A DNA stretch of 64,000 nucleotides, taken from assembly GCA_033439685.1 (NCBI GenBank), contig JAUEDM010000001.1:1488001-1552000 (forward strand). The letters are read 5' to 3'. Below the pieces are notes generated by a model, which searched no databases, was not told the DNA's origin, and saw only the letters and a list, made by a program, of their open reading frames with translations. The position numbers and the translations under genes were made by a program. Source of the stretch: Apodospora peruviana (lineage: Eukaryota > Ascomycota > Sordariomycetes > Sordariales > Lasiosphaeriaceae). Shown piece by piece: positions 30,438-42,861 of the stretch. Position 1 is the stretch's first letter; every line of letters begins with the position of its first letter.

Positions 30438-33400
30438 CTTCATGCCATGGAGGGGAAAAAAGAAGTTGAGCCCCCACAAGGGCCTGACTCGAAAACAATG
30501 ACCTTTTTTCCTTTGTTGCGCCCCTCACTCTGAAGTCTATCACATATCACAAAAACCCACAACTTTGCACATATGGGAGTAACATATTTTTTGGGGGTTT
30601 TCTTTTTACGTCTTGCTAGTCGTGGTGGTGGAGGCTGGATGCAGCTGTCAACTTTCCTTTTTTGGCGTGTCTACTGTTGCTTTCTTCAGGGGGTCCTCTG
30701 TTTTACCTGGTTCGAGGTAGCGCGCCACTGCTCGCTGCTTGGTGGGCAGGGGAGGGTTGGTGTGGTGGGTGCAACTGCAGCAATGGAGGGATGGTGGCCA
30801 AGATGCGGCAGACACCCGATGGCACTTGGACGTTTTCGGTTCAGTTGGAGCGCCTCCTTTTTTTTCTTTTTCTTCTGGCGTTTTTCTTAGAGGAAACCCT
30901 GCACAACCGAAAACGGAACACAGGCGGACATGAAAAGTAGGTTAAGCGATGATGCTACGTTTTTCTTCTGTTTTTCTTTTGTCTTGTTTTTCTTTGTGTT
31001 TATTTCTTGAACGAAAATTGGCTGGCTTTTTATTCAATAACAGTTCCTTCTTTTGTTAATTTCTTCTTGGCTGGACGGGAACATATGTATCGGGTGATGA
31101 TACAGGAAGAGCATCGACTCCCTCAGAGGAGGGAGACAAAATCGGTTTAACGGCGCCATCAACAGCATGAAGTAGAAGCTACTAGGTTTCTTTCCTTCTG
31201 TTCAAACAATTTTCTTGGACCGGGGTGGTTTAGAATGTTTTTGGGCGGGCATCATAAATCGGTTTTTAAATCAACCTATTCATCACTCATCATCATCATT
31301 ATCATCATCATCATGGTGCAGATGAGAATGGGAAAGGGAGGCATCATCATCACTAGCGGTGGCATAGCTGGCTGGCGCAAGTAAGAGGCGGAATCATTTA
31401 CTGACGATGACCAGCCGGTAGGCATCATGCTTTTGCGCGCTTGTGTGGGCGGTCTGCGGCATTCTTCTCTTGCCACGGGTGTTACGTAATTATCTACTGT
31501 ACCTAAGGTACCTACACTACCTTAGTTTTGATTAACTCTTATCACTTTTAGTACCTACCTTAGTCTAGTCGAAAAGGCCAATATCTTTTACATTGCTTTT
31601 CCTCTCTGCCCCAAAAACCTGAGTGAGTGGTCGCCGACCTCCCGGCATCTACCACGCATATCGCCGCGCACATCGTAGGCACGTACAGTACATACAGCAC
31701 ACGTGTGTCGTTAAACCGCTTCTGCCCAGCAAGGTGGTGGTGCCAGTGGTGGACGATGTTGGTTTGCTTCCGCAATCTTAGCTCCCTCCCTCTCTACTAT
31801 TCTAGGTACCTTAATTATTTCCCCATATTACTATGGTAAGAAAAGGTGGGGTTACACTTTGGTGATCATAGGGAGCTCGCTGACGCTCCAACGACCCCCG
31901 GCTTTTGTCTTTTCCTTCTCCTCTTGTTCCGATCGGCACCGTCATTCGCACGTACAACTCGGCTGCGCAGGGCAGTCAGTTGGCAACGGGCATTGGGCTG
32001 GCTGGCTGGCTTTCTATTTTTGGCCTAGTGCTTGGGTCTGTCTGTTGGTTGAGGAATGAAGAATTAAGCTACCCCCCGGTTCAAGCCACGAACCAAGCCT
32101 GTCATACGATTTCGACATCAGTGGCGTACAGCCATAAGATTCAGCCTAACCGGGTTTGGATCTGTGTATTCATACATAGTCCCGCGAGCTGTCATGTCCT
32201 CCTCCCTGAGCTGTCAATGGCTCATGTCAGTCAGGTACGTGTGTTGTTGTTGCTGTTGTTGCGCGGGGCAGGCAGAGGGAACGTACCACGTTCTCACCGT
32301 CGTCCACTGAGACCACATCCTAAAAGAGTACATACCTGTGTATTATCCGTCCCGGCAAAATGGTTGTTGAGTCGAGAGTGTTGTGTGGCGTTGCGTGATT
32401 CGGACAGTCCGTTGCATTTTTTCCTCAGCCACAGCCCACTCACTTGGTCCGTCCAACGTCTCTCCTCACTCATCCCTCTTGCTCTGTGGCTACGGACCAA
32501 AACTCCTGGCCAGACCGCTGGGAGTAGGCCAGTCCAGTCGGGCAGCTGCGTTCTTAGACCGGACTTACAATGATCTAAACACAATTTCCCCAGCTCCCCG
32601 CGGACGTCTGGCATACAGCAGCAGTTCCAGTGAAAGTCTTGTTCATTATTCTGAACAACGCATGCCTCGACTCATGCTCTGCAAAGGTTGCCTGCCAACT
32701 GGCCGATGTATGTGTGTAACCTGTACCACCCATCCGGCGTGCTCCTTTGCTGCATTTGACCCTCAGCTTCATGAACTACTGAGGAAGAATACCTTGTTTT
32801 CCTTGTGAACATCGGTACTTGTGCAGGTATCTCACTCAGTTGCAGAGATCGTGTCTTCTCTCTCACGACATAGGAAAATCGTCGGATTCGTCTTTCTTAG
32901 GTTTTTCTCCTGGCGGTCAGGAGGAAACATACTTGAAGGCTGAAACTTCTTCCTGGATGCGCGGGGTATGCACTGTACCTGTCGCGTGGCGAACGGCATT
33001 TGGGGGGAGGGGGCAGGCATGATGATCGCGTGGCATGGCTTGGGCGGTAAGGCGGTTAGCGGTACCCCGTAAGGCGGTGGGAGATCATTGATGGCAGGTG
33101 AAGGGGGGAGGGACCTAGGGATGAGTGCATCATGCATATAGTACACTTTAGGTCAGTCTGGTTCTCGTTCACCTCTTCTTCGTTTTTCCTTTTTGGTAAG
33201 GGTATCTTGGATTGTGAATCTTTATTCTCATACCCTGGTCCCTGCCGACGGGAGACAATGGAGGTGAGGAAGAGGTGCTTGAGTACTTTACTTGATATTT
33301 TGAGTTTATTTTCCTTCTCTGCTCCTCTTCGAATCGGAAAATCGGTCTATACGGAACCGACGGCCATGTGCTTTCTGCCGTCGTGTCCGAATCAGTTGAC

Positions 33401-34710
33401 CAAACCAGTCTCTACACGAGTCCCGTTATGTGACATAACGACGGGCCCAGGTAAGGTACCATTTTTACACATGCAGAGAGGACATCTGAATAAGATCAAG
33501 ATCTAGAGATGATCAACAACCGGGGCCTGGGATATAGGAGAAACCAAGATTCGACTCGTGGTGAGGCGCACCGGATACGATGAGATGCGCGCGTGACGCC
33601 GGCTGTGCATCGCATGTTCCTCACCAATAATACGGAGTCTGTCCATTCAAGTCCGTGGGCGTCGGCCGGCCGGCAGTTGGTTCCTTAGTTAGCTGAAACT
33701 GGTCGTTGTGGTGGCTCATGAGTGTTTGGGTTGCTGAACGGTCCATGCTGCTGCATCGTGGTGACTCGCATGTCGTTGAACACATGGTTTGCGAGCTTCT
33801 TTCTGGGCATCCTCAGATCCAGATCCAAACAATGCATATGTCTACCTAACATCTGGTGGTTTATTTGCCATCAAAGGAAGAACAAAATCCATTGAGCTGA
33901 TGCGACTCATGCCGCCTCATTGCATTGCGTCTCTATTGCGTTCGTATCAGTAGTTTGCTACTAGTAGTTATCTATCGACATTAGAAGGTAAATAGAAGCT
34001 GCTGAATGGAAGAGCCGGGTGGCACCCACATAATGATGTTGTTTGCTTTCGGTTCTCAGCCCTTTGATTGACGGTATGCACATAATTTTCTTCATCTCTC
34101 TCTACTGGTCCATTGTGAAGCATGCCAAGCCGCGAAATTGCTGCACGTTTTTTAGATGAGGTTGGAAATATATGAGTGGCGGCGGACGACAACTTCAATG
34201 TTTGAGATGATGCAGTGTCACCGAGCTAATCCATCACCCTGCATCAATGAAGCGGCGTATGGATTGCTAGTCTGGGGTACCTTAGAATAAGGTCCTTCTT
34301 CTAGAAGGGCGTTTTGAGATGCAAGAAGCAAACAATCTGTTTTCTTTTTCTAGGTTGCGTTTCGGGTATCTTCTCCGTGAGCCGTGACTATTGACTTCTA
34401 GCCCGTACCGATAATTCATGTGCCTGAGCACGTGGAGGAGGCGCTGTATGTGCAGTCGGTACCTAAATTAGCTGTACTAATGGGCAAGACAGGAACTGGA
34501 CCATCAAAGACTCTTTTCCCCCTGATCATGTGCCTGCCCCAGGTTTAAAGGTACCAGGTAAGGTCAAGAAGTTCTCTCCATCATCGGGAGCACGCTCTGC
34601 CTGGCAACGAACCTCTTCTACTCCTCATTTTGTTGGGTAGGGAACACAGAGTGAGGGGTGGGTAGAAGCGTCAAGACGCCTCTCGCCGAGTCGATTCGGG
34701 GACCACTTAC
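30438..34710. other. Gene-poor region, left part
   Basis: The first few hundred bases after the forkhead stop are T-rich and probably 3' untranslated region. A frame of 222 codons at 31905-32573 lacks conserved-looking sequence and is not called. Short palindromic TACCTAAGGTACCTA-like motifs occur at 31500-31515. No gene is supported on either strand. Confidence 0.5.
31281..31314. repeat. CAT/ATC trinucleotide microsatellite
   Basis: An imperfect run of CAT triplets with two interruptions lies in the gene-poor region. It is not in a called reading frame. Confidence 0.8.
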
Positions 34711-35135
34711 CACCACCAGGGATGATATTTGTCTCAAACACGGATGTCTTGGCTATCTGAGCATTTGGCGCTAAGAACGCCGAATACGCGCGCCACGTGT
34801 CGAGAGTATGTGGGTGTGGGCGCTTGCTTTCTTCATCGTAAGCCCGGCGGCGCCTCTTTTGTCTCATTTGTTGAGATGACTGAAAGTAGGGTCAGCTAAG
34901 TGCTTGTACGTACCACAGTCGACTCCAGGGTCTTGAGAATGGGAGAATTAGCCGCGATATTTTGGATATGGGCGTTATTAGCGCGACACACCTGAGTTGT
35001 CAAAGATACGGTACACACACGGTACTGAAAGCGAGGACCTACCGGTGAGAAGAGGGGGGCACTGCATTTCGAGGGTGCCAACGCAGGCCCGGCATGTGGA
35101 CGCTTGGATAGAGTAGACGGACTGACCAACAGCTA
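34711..35135 (-). CDS. Weak multi-exon candidate gene or relic
   Basis: Three coding-like segments can be chained by splice-like signals. Segment 1 ends SAPLFSP at 35043 with GTAGGT; a 51-nt gap ends AACTCAG. Segment 2 (34991-34914) reads VCRANNAHIQNIAANSPILK then TLESTV and stops at GTACGT. A 34-nt gap containing GCTGACC ends TTTCAG; segment 3 (34879-34711) reads SSQQMRQKRRRRAYDEESKR followed by LDTWRAYSAFLAPNAQIAKT and reaches GTAAGT. Phases agree across segments, but one intron is unusually short and neither end of the gene is visible. The basic RQKRRRR run might be a nuclear localisation signal. The family was not recognised; this may be a fragment. Confidence 0.3.
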
Positions 35136-38100
35136 ACTTGATCAAGATAGGTACCAAAGCAGCCGGCCGGATGAGGTTTTTATTAAATTTCCAACCCAGG
35201 CCGCTTGCATGTGATTGGTTCTTCTGTATTTGTCGTCAGCTTAGAGACGTGTAATTTGGTGTGGTGCTGTCCTCGTAGGAAGACTGAATACCACCACACC
35301 GGGGGCTTGGCTGCTCGGTCCAACTCGGCCGTGATGTCTATTTTGCGTAAACATGGAGAGTTCGTTGCTACCATTATGGTACAAGATGGCCAAATGTGAT
35401 GGACCACAACACCCACTCGGGGCGGGCGAAGCGCCGCCCTTCATCCCAACTTCCTGGTGAGGAAAACAGCGGCTTTACCTTCTCAGGGCGGTCAGTGGCC
35501 TGTGATAGAGTGGCGTGGTGGCTGCGATTGCGTCCAAAAGGGTGTCGAGGCTTAACCCTCTGGTCTCGATCTGACGCATCGATATTGGCTACCGGTCTGC
35601 CGGGTCCGCCGCCCCCTTCAAGCAACACCGGAAGGGCAGCACAATGCGGGATCTAGTCTTCGGGGTCTGTCTGCTTGGGGGTTAGCTAGGCAGCTAGCTA
35701 TGCAGAAATCGCGCCATGTCAGCTGGAGCCACGATATTTGGCGTCTCTTGCCTGTCGGAGTTGTGCACCTTTGTCGTTCAGATCTAAGTGTAGAGTAGAG
35801 TAAGACACGCTATTCCGCAGTTAATAACCGAAACTAGGAATGTAACCTTAAATTCAAAGCCCTACGGGCAAATGCACGAGTGAGGTGCAGTGTGCAGTGT
35901 GTCGGCGCGCGGCACAGCGTCAACTTTGTTGTTGGGCGGTAGGGCAGCTCGTCATCGACCAACGAGAGAGGTCGTATCTGTCTGCGATGCATTTCTGCGG
36001 GCCCGAGTTGGACCAGCTCGAGGCCGGGCCGGAATGAAGACGGTGAAGAGTTGCCTGCCGGATCAACCTACAGGTAGAAAGATGAAAAAGGGCGCTTGGG
36101 CCAACGACACACGACCGATTTCTCCTTCCGGGGGCACGTAGCACCGAGTAGCATCGAGATCAGTGAGTGTTGCTTCCGGTCGTCAAGCAGTAAACACAGT
36201 AAAGGGTGCGGGGCTGAGGGCTGATGCCTCGTGTTGACTTTTGTGGCGGCCGCAACGACTCGACATGACCTGCTTCCTTCCCAGCACTTGACACGCAGTT
36301 TATGCGCGTGGGGTTTGCACTGTGGAAAATGCTCGAGATGCCGGTGGAAAAATCCGTCTCCGTGAATCGAGGTCCGTATTTTATTCTCGTCCATGTAACC
36401 CCGTGAGATCGAACTGAGCATGTCGGCACATGCCATTCTAAGACGGACGAAGCAGTTTTAGAAACTTGATCGGCCATCTCCCGATGGCGATGCGCACCAC
36501 CAAAATGGAAACAACCACGAGGGTGTTTGGTGGAGGAAAACCGTAAACGAGGGGAGGGCTGCGGTGCGACCAACAACCCAAACCAATTCAGTGAGATCAG
36601 CAGAGTAAACGGTGCTGAAACGGCCTACTGTGCAATATCTGTGCAATATCTGTGCTTAAACGGCGGGGCTCAGCCGGAGTTGCTTGCGCAATCAATGGAA
36701 CTTATCTAAAGTCCAAGGTACAGCTCTCGGGGCTGTTCAGAGCTTCACCTACTACTCCTCATGATAGTTGCGACAAGACCAGAAGTGATATTCCAATCAT
36801 GGGTATGTAAGGTATGTAGCAGTAGTGTCGATAACACGTCAAAGAAGATTCACAAGAACCTGACAATTCCCCCTCTTCTATCAAAGACTAACGATTTAAA
36901 AGGAGGGGTTTCCTTAGGAAGCCGGTAAGAACGAAACAATCTAAATGGATGGTCATATGCATTGCATCTGGGGACACTGTCTGCGATGCGCAAGTCTTTC
37001 CGCCGAGATCGGCCCAATAGGTGGACCGCTTTGTTTGAAGTTGCAAAGTACTCGAGACTTCAAGCTGGACATGAGATGATGCCTACAGGAGAATGTAAAA
37101 ATGCTGTCTGGTGGCGTCCCGCTGACGGCCCCCTTCACGTTGGCGTTGACTTGGAAGAGTTTGGTGAACCTCATAAAACGAAGTCCCACGTCGCCTCAGC
37201 CCTCCAATTGCCGGGCACCAGGGGTGACAGCTGCAATGTATGTCTTTGACAACCAAGACGATTGGCTCGGCTTCCTTGTTGCGCCGTCCCGTCTGGATGT
37301 GGTGTTGTAGATCATGTACTATCATCACCTAATTATGATACAGATCATATCTCGCTTTTCGAGGACGATGGGAGAGGGGGATTGGAGGACGAGACTGTAG
37401 CGCGTCATTTCATTACGCATGTGATGAAGAAAAGGGTCAACACGGACGAATGCGTCTGGAAGGTGCGAAGTTAAAAGCGCACATGTGACGAGTCAAATCA
37501 CACAACATGCTGAGCCAACTTGGGATGATGCTCCTCCCGGCAACTCTTCTCATTGCCCCAACCGGATTTTTGGTGCCGATAGTAGATGCATCGATCTCCC
37601 GAGCGGCTGACCTGCCTCATCTAGATTGGATCGGCTGGCCGAACCAGGTACTTGGGACGCCTGTGCTACAGCGCCGCTGATTCTGGAGCTATCTCTCCCT
37701 GCCGAGTTGCCTGCCGAAACGAGTTCACGGAGAATAATCCTCCAGCAAGAGACGTGTGTGCCATATGCAACACTGCTGGAGCAAGGGTAGCAGTCGACAT
37801 CTTCGGTGCCGACGAGGCAGATGAGGATAGCCCGAAGCTGTGATTATCAGCGCCAGGTCACCGAGCTCTAACGACAGACGGACGCGCTTCGGCAGGTGGT
37901 TTTGTGAAGAAAACGAGGCAGACATTTTACGGAAGCAGGTGCAGTAGCAGCATGCCGGCGTCCCGTTCCGAGCCGCCTGTCTTTCTCGGTGGCGTTTTAA
38001 GTGGGTAACACAACAGAAGCTATCATGACATATGTGAAGCCGGCGAGGGGATGGCGTTGAGTAACATGTTTCTACATCTTCTTTGATCGTTTTGGTTTCC

Positions 38101-39224
38101 CGTGTCTGCAGAAGCCAGCAGAACCTCATAATCGGCGGCATCACAGTGGAGAGTTGCATGATCTGTCAGCCCCTGATTCGACAGCAACGACACCCACATG
38201 CCCTTCAATCGGGGTTTCCCCTCATTTCTGGCGTAAACTGCCATGAACAAACGGGACATCAACAACACCATGACTCGGCTTTCGACTTCAAGAGCTGGAG
38301 CTCGCTGTCTCGGATGCTGGATTTGACGTTGCTTGCATGAGCACCTGTACGGTTCGTGCATAATCTGGCGAGTCTCAGATGCTTGAGAATGAGAACTGAC
38401 AGATTCAACAACGCCGGGTTTTCATGACCAGTGGTATGAACCATGTGTCCATGTCATCGAGTCAGTTGAGCACGTTTCTTCCAAGTTGGACTCTGTGTCG
38501 GCGCCGTGAGTGTGGCACCCGGCTGGGACCGAGCGTGATAATTCTGAGCTTCTCTCTCTTGCCTGCGTTGAGAGAATGACGTCGCCCTAGTTCTTGGTTC
38601 GGGGATGCAACCCAATTCTCTCCCATGGACGAGACAGCAACACTGGCAACACGGAGGCTCCTGGACCGGACCGTCGATGGCAACAACCCAGGCGGCACCA
38701 TTTGTGAGGACTATTCAGGGGCTGTTAGGTGTTGCATTCCACTGAAAGGCCCGGATTCTGGCGGAGCTTTAGCACAGCTTCAGCGGGGCTCAGATGATTA
38801 AGATGTAGTGAGGGTGAAAGGATCAATGTACCGCAGTTAATGGGCCTTAGCTCCATCCCAATTATCGACGAACAGGATGAACTACAAGTATCGGGATCAA
38901 TCTCTATTTTCTTCCACGATATCTCTAAACGCATCAATTATTTTACCTCACGTTCTCTTGTCGAGTGGGGAAATGGATGGATTGAAGTGACACTCATTTG
39001 GGACTCCGTCTCTTATTCAGCCTCAACGGCATGTTATGGACCGAGAAGAACTTAACCGGGCGTAACATCATAAACAAGTAGCAATAATTCTTCCGGGAAA
39101 ACTACGTAGACATTAGATACGTATAGTTTTAGTTGTAAACAAGTGAACAGTGAGACACAAAACGTATCCAACCCCTGAACGAGGGCGTATTGTTGACATC
39201 CAAAACACCAAACACACCGTCACG
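35136..39224. other. Gene-poor region, right part
   Basis: No gene is supported in these 4.1 kb. A frame of 79 codons at 38465-38701 (minus, ATG start) is the cleanest short frame but has no corroboration. The last 400 bases form the promoter side of the polygalacturonase gene and contain an AT-rich stretch at 39060-39140. Confidence 0.45.
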
Positions 39225-41097
39225 ATGAAGCTGCATGGATTCCTCACGACACTATTGGCAATAATAGCAACCACTGTAACCGTAGCAGCAGGCTACAAGC
39301 TCTCATCCCGGCCAGTGCTCCGACCCATGCCGTACAATTCACGCATGCCGTTCCCCAACCCACCAGCGCGAGACTCCAAGGTATGCGTCGTCAACACGCA
39401 CGGCGACGGAGTGACGGACGACTCCTTCTCCATCCTGTTCGCGCTATGGGACTGCAACGACGGTGGCCATGTTCTCTTTCCACGCGGCGAGACGTACACC
39501 ATCGGCACAGCCCTGGACCTGACCTTCCTCAAGCACATTGACATTGGTATGACCTCAACTACAACTTGAGAGTTGAGCCTCGGCATAATGAAAAGAAACT
39601 TCCTTGCCCCTGGTCCAAATTTCATCGGCTGACTGTGTTGTCTGTGTAACCGTCTAGACATCCAAGGCCGTATTCAGTTCACCAACGACACAACATACTG
39701 GCAGGCCAACTCGTTTAGCTTCATCTTCCAAAATGTTACGTCCTTCTTCAAGCTCGGGGGTGAAGACGTGTGGATCTATGGCGGTAAGTACCTCGCTTTC
39801 ATCATCATGTTAAATCAGCTGTTGTTCGTCGACGCACAACACCATCCTCATGCCCGCTGCAATATCGTTTAAAATTTCCGACACTACTATTATCCCCGAA
39901 AATAAACACACATCTCTCGGTCTCTCCGATCTCTGTATCACATGTTGCACACAACAAAGTACCCCAGCCATAATCCCCGATATCTCCCCGGAGATATATA
40001 TACCTTAACCGAGCTGCACAACATGATCTCCAACTTTCAAACCGACAGACCAAAACGGGGCTGCCGTATGTCGTGCTCGCACTACCCCAAATGACGCACG
40101 GTACTTCGGAGACAAAAAAGAAAGGCTGATGACACTACTGTCAGATGGAACGATCGACGGCAACGGACAGGTCTGGTACGACACGTACGCCGCCAACATA
40201 TACACGCTCCGGCCAGTCCTAGTAGGCATCGACGGGCTACGGGATAGTGTCCTGTCTAACCTCGTGCTGCGCCACAGCCCCCAGTACTATCACTTCGTCG
40301 CCAATGCGAGCAACGTCGTCTTCAACAATATCGACATTGCTGGGGGGAGCACCTCGAAAAACAAGGCTTCCAACAGCGACGGCTGGGACACCTACCGAAG
40401 CCGGGATGTGACGATTATGAACTCGGTTATTAATAATGGCGATGGTGCGTTCTTTTCTTTATATTACCGTCATGATGAACGAACTTGACTTACTAATCCT
40501 AATAACAATCCAGACTGCGTCTCCTTCAAGCCGAACAGCAGCCACATCCTAGTCCAATCCCTCTCCTGCACAGGCTCTCACGGAATCAGCGTCGGCAGCC
40601 TCGGCCAGTACCCAGGAACCTTCGACATAGTCGAGTCCCTCATGATCAGCAACATCACCATGCGTGATGCGTCAGACGGCGCGCGCATCAAGGTGTGGCC
40701 CAACACCCCCTCAGCAATGTCTGCCGACCTGCAGGGGGGAGGCGGTTCCGGCCGCGTGTCCAACATCACCTACGAGGATATGAGAGTAAAAAACGTGGAC
40801 TACGCCATCGAGATCACGCAGTGCTACGGGCAGAAGAACTTGAGTCTGTGCCAGCAGTTCCCCAGCGAGCTAGTGATCGAGGATATTGTCTTCAAGCGGT
40901 TCAGCGGCACGACGGCCAGCAAGTATGAGCCGCTCATCGCAGCGTTTGCGTGCAGTAGCGATAAGGTGTGTGGGAATATCACCGCTACCGACATAAAGGT
41001 GAAAAGCCCAAAGGGAAAGAGGCAGGCTTATTGTCTGAATCAGGTGACGAGGAATCTGGACGTTGAATGTACGAGCAATTACAAGGGGTTCAACTGA
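39225..41097 (+). CDS. Secreted GH28 exo-polygalacturonase
   Basis: Exons are 39225-39546, 39658-39783, 40145-40444 and 40514-41097 (phase 1 throughout), giving 443 residues. A signal peptide is clear (MKLHGFLTTLLAIIATTVTV, cut near AAG). GH28 active-site signatures are complete: NSDGWD (usual NTD), GDDCVSFKP (DD, formed across intron 3), GSHGISVGS (catalytic His region) and RIKVW. The first Asp box has Ser instead of the common Thr. The overall pattern (DLTFLKHIDIDIQGRIQFT, YWQANSF, IDGNGQVWYD, ALITQCYGQKN-like end) is that of fungal exo-polygalacturonases, which release monogalacturonate from pectin outside the cell. Intron 2 is 361 nt, much longer than the others; the joined YGDGTIDGNG across it fits the family, so no exon seems missing. 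Confidence 0.92.
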
Positions 41098-41253
41098 GAA
41101 AGAAAAATATTCAGTTTTGAAAATGGAAAAGAGCCGACTTTTGCAAATGAGATGGAAATGTATGTACGCAGTTGGAAATATCTAGGTTGTTTGAATGTTT
41201 GTACGTATCTGGTATATTCCGTGAGCGGAATCCAGTCATTCCCAAAAAGACAC

Positions 41254-42861
41254 TTAAAATTTGTGCTTCTTCTTTACCGGTCCGGCCGCTACTTTCCGTT
41301 CCAGCTCTCTTTCGAGCTCGACCCGCTTCCGGTCAGCCCGCTCCTGCGAGGTCTCCCGTGGCCGTTCCTTCCGAGATCCACCGGCTGTTACGGGAGTCTT
41401 GCTTTTCCTGCCCCTGTCATCGTCACTGCCTCCACTCTCAGCATGATGACTTGTACTGGCCTGCGCACTGGGCGTTGTTTTCTTTCCTATGGTGCCCAGC
41501 TTGTGTCTCCTTGCGGGTTGGCTACTAGGCTTCTCTTCCACGGGAGGTTCGGGAGACGGTGACCGGGCAGATTTACCGCCAATACGGCCCAGCTTCCCGC
41601 CGCGCTTTACGGGCTTTGGAGGTGAAGGCGGAGGCGGTGGATCCGCGTCGTCATCCTCATCCGGCTCGGAAGCCGTGTCCGATTCATCCGCGGTTTCCCC
41701 GCTGCGTTGTGTCGGACGCGGTGGTGTAGACGAACCCAGATTTTTGCGTCCGCCTATAGCACCCAGCCGCGATCCGGATGACTTGCTCGGCGCGATGGTC
41801 TTGGATGACGGCGGTAAGCTATCTGGAATCTCAGAGTCGTCTTCACCATCAGATATCTCGTCATCATCATCGTCAGGAACCACAGGCCGGGTGTGTGTGC
41901 CACGTTTCCGTACGGATGAGAGTCCCGGAGGGGTAGCCTGGACCTGGAAGTCGTCATCGTCGTCGTCGGCCTCCGCTCTCTGTCCAGGAGTCGGCGGTGA
42001 CGGCGCGCTTTCTGGTATCTTTGCTCTCGGATTGTCTACTAGTACGACCTGTTTTCCCTTGCCAAGCTTGGTCCACCAGTCGTCCAGAGTGGACGACGCT
42101 TCTAGGTCCAGATCCGACTTGTACTTTAACCCCGTGTCAACAAAGACGCTGTCGAGCAGGGATTGGACATCCGGCGACCTCGTAGCGGATTGACCCTCGC
42201 GGCTTCCGCTCCTGAAGTCAGCCTCTGAAAACGGCGCAAGCCCCTTTACCTTCCCGTCGGCGGTTTCTCTTGTAACTCTCCGTTTACCAGACAGGGCGTT
42301 GAAGACCTGCTCCAACCCTGTCCCGTTCGCTTCTAGGTTTTCGATGAGCTTTCCAATGACGCCGTCCTTCTCCTTCAAGGCAGCCATTAGCAGATCGATC
42401 TCTCTTGACCGGGCCTCGTGGGCTTGTATAAGGGGAAGTACAAGCTCTGTGGCCAGGGTGGACTGGGGACACTTGGTGAGATGCATGGGCCACTTGAAAG
42501 GTTTCAGGGGCTTGGGAAGAATGCAGGTGACGTGAATCACGAGGGAGTCAACGCCGCTGCGGCTATCCTGGCCCAGCGTTAGAGAGGTGTTGGGGTGTTC
42601 GGGATCGTTCATGTCGAAGGCGGCACGAAGAAGCTCCAGCATCCTGCGTATCTGGTCTGGTCCGTCGGACGGATCAATGCTCGTGTCCTCCACCAAGCCC
42701 CTCTTGACGATCGGCTTCCTGTCCATGCTCTCGACCCACAAGTTGGCAAGATCGGTGATGTGGACATTGTACGACTCCGCGGTGAATGCAGCCGACACAA
42801 GAAGGTTCGGAATGCCAGGGACAGCCACAGACAGCGGGCGCCATGAAGCGTGACCTGGCAT
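41254..42861 (-). CDS. nej1: XLF/Nej1 non-homologous end-joining factor
   Basis: A single exon encodes 535 residues. The N-terminal globular head typical of XLF is seen (WRPLSVAVPGIPNLLVSAAF, YNVHITDLANLWVESMDRK, then DGPDQIRRMLELLRAAFD). It is followed by a helical stalk (residues about 150-200, REIDLLMAALKEKDGVIGKL) that would dimerise. XLF/Nej1 bridges XRCC4/Lif1-ligase IV at double-strand breaks in the nucleus. The long acidic and Ser-rich tail carries three copies of an LGxIG motif (RLGAIGGRK near 364, KLGRIGGK near 424, KLGTIGKK near 455) and ends in a basic KKKHKF, reminiscent of Ku-binding tails. The tail is longer than in human XLF (299 residues), as in other filamentous fungi. The assignment rests on the head and stalk. 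Confidence 0.85.
   Translation of the reverse strand: MPGHASWRPLSVAVPGIPNLLVSAAFTAESYNVHITDLANLWVESMDRKPIVKRGLVEDTSIDPSDGPDQIRRMLELLRAAFDMNDPEHPNTSLTLGQDSRSGVDSLVIHVTCILPKPLKPFKWPMHLTKCPQSTLATELVLPLIQAHEARSREIDLLMAALKEKDGVIGKLIENLEANGTGLEQVFNALSGKRRVTRETADGKVKGLAPFSEADFRSGSREGQSATRSPDVQSLLDSVFVDTGLKYKSDLDLEASSTLDDWWTKLGKGKQVVLVDNPRAKIPESAPSPPTPGQRAEADDDDDDFQVQATPPGLSSVRKRGTHTRPVVPDDDDDEISDGEDDSEIPDSLPPSSKTIAPSKSSGSRLGAIGGRKNLGSSTPPRPTQRSGETADESDTASEPDEDDDADPPPPPSPPKPVKRGGKLGRIGGKSARSPSPEPPVEEKPSSQPARRHKLGTIGKKTTPSAQASTSHHAESGGSDDDRGRKSKTPVTAGGSRKERPRETSQERADRKRVELERELERKVAAGPVKKKHKF

Noticed and set aside
31905..32573. 222-codon plus-strand frame in the gene-poor region
   Set aside because: No ordered or family-like sequence is seen, and composition matches random frames in this stretch.
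33541..33580. GATTCGACTC as a tRNA T-loop
   Set aside because: No cloverleaf could be built around it; acceptor and anticodon arms are absent.
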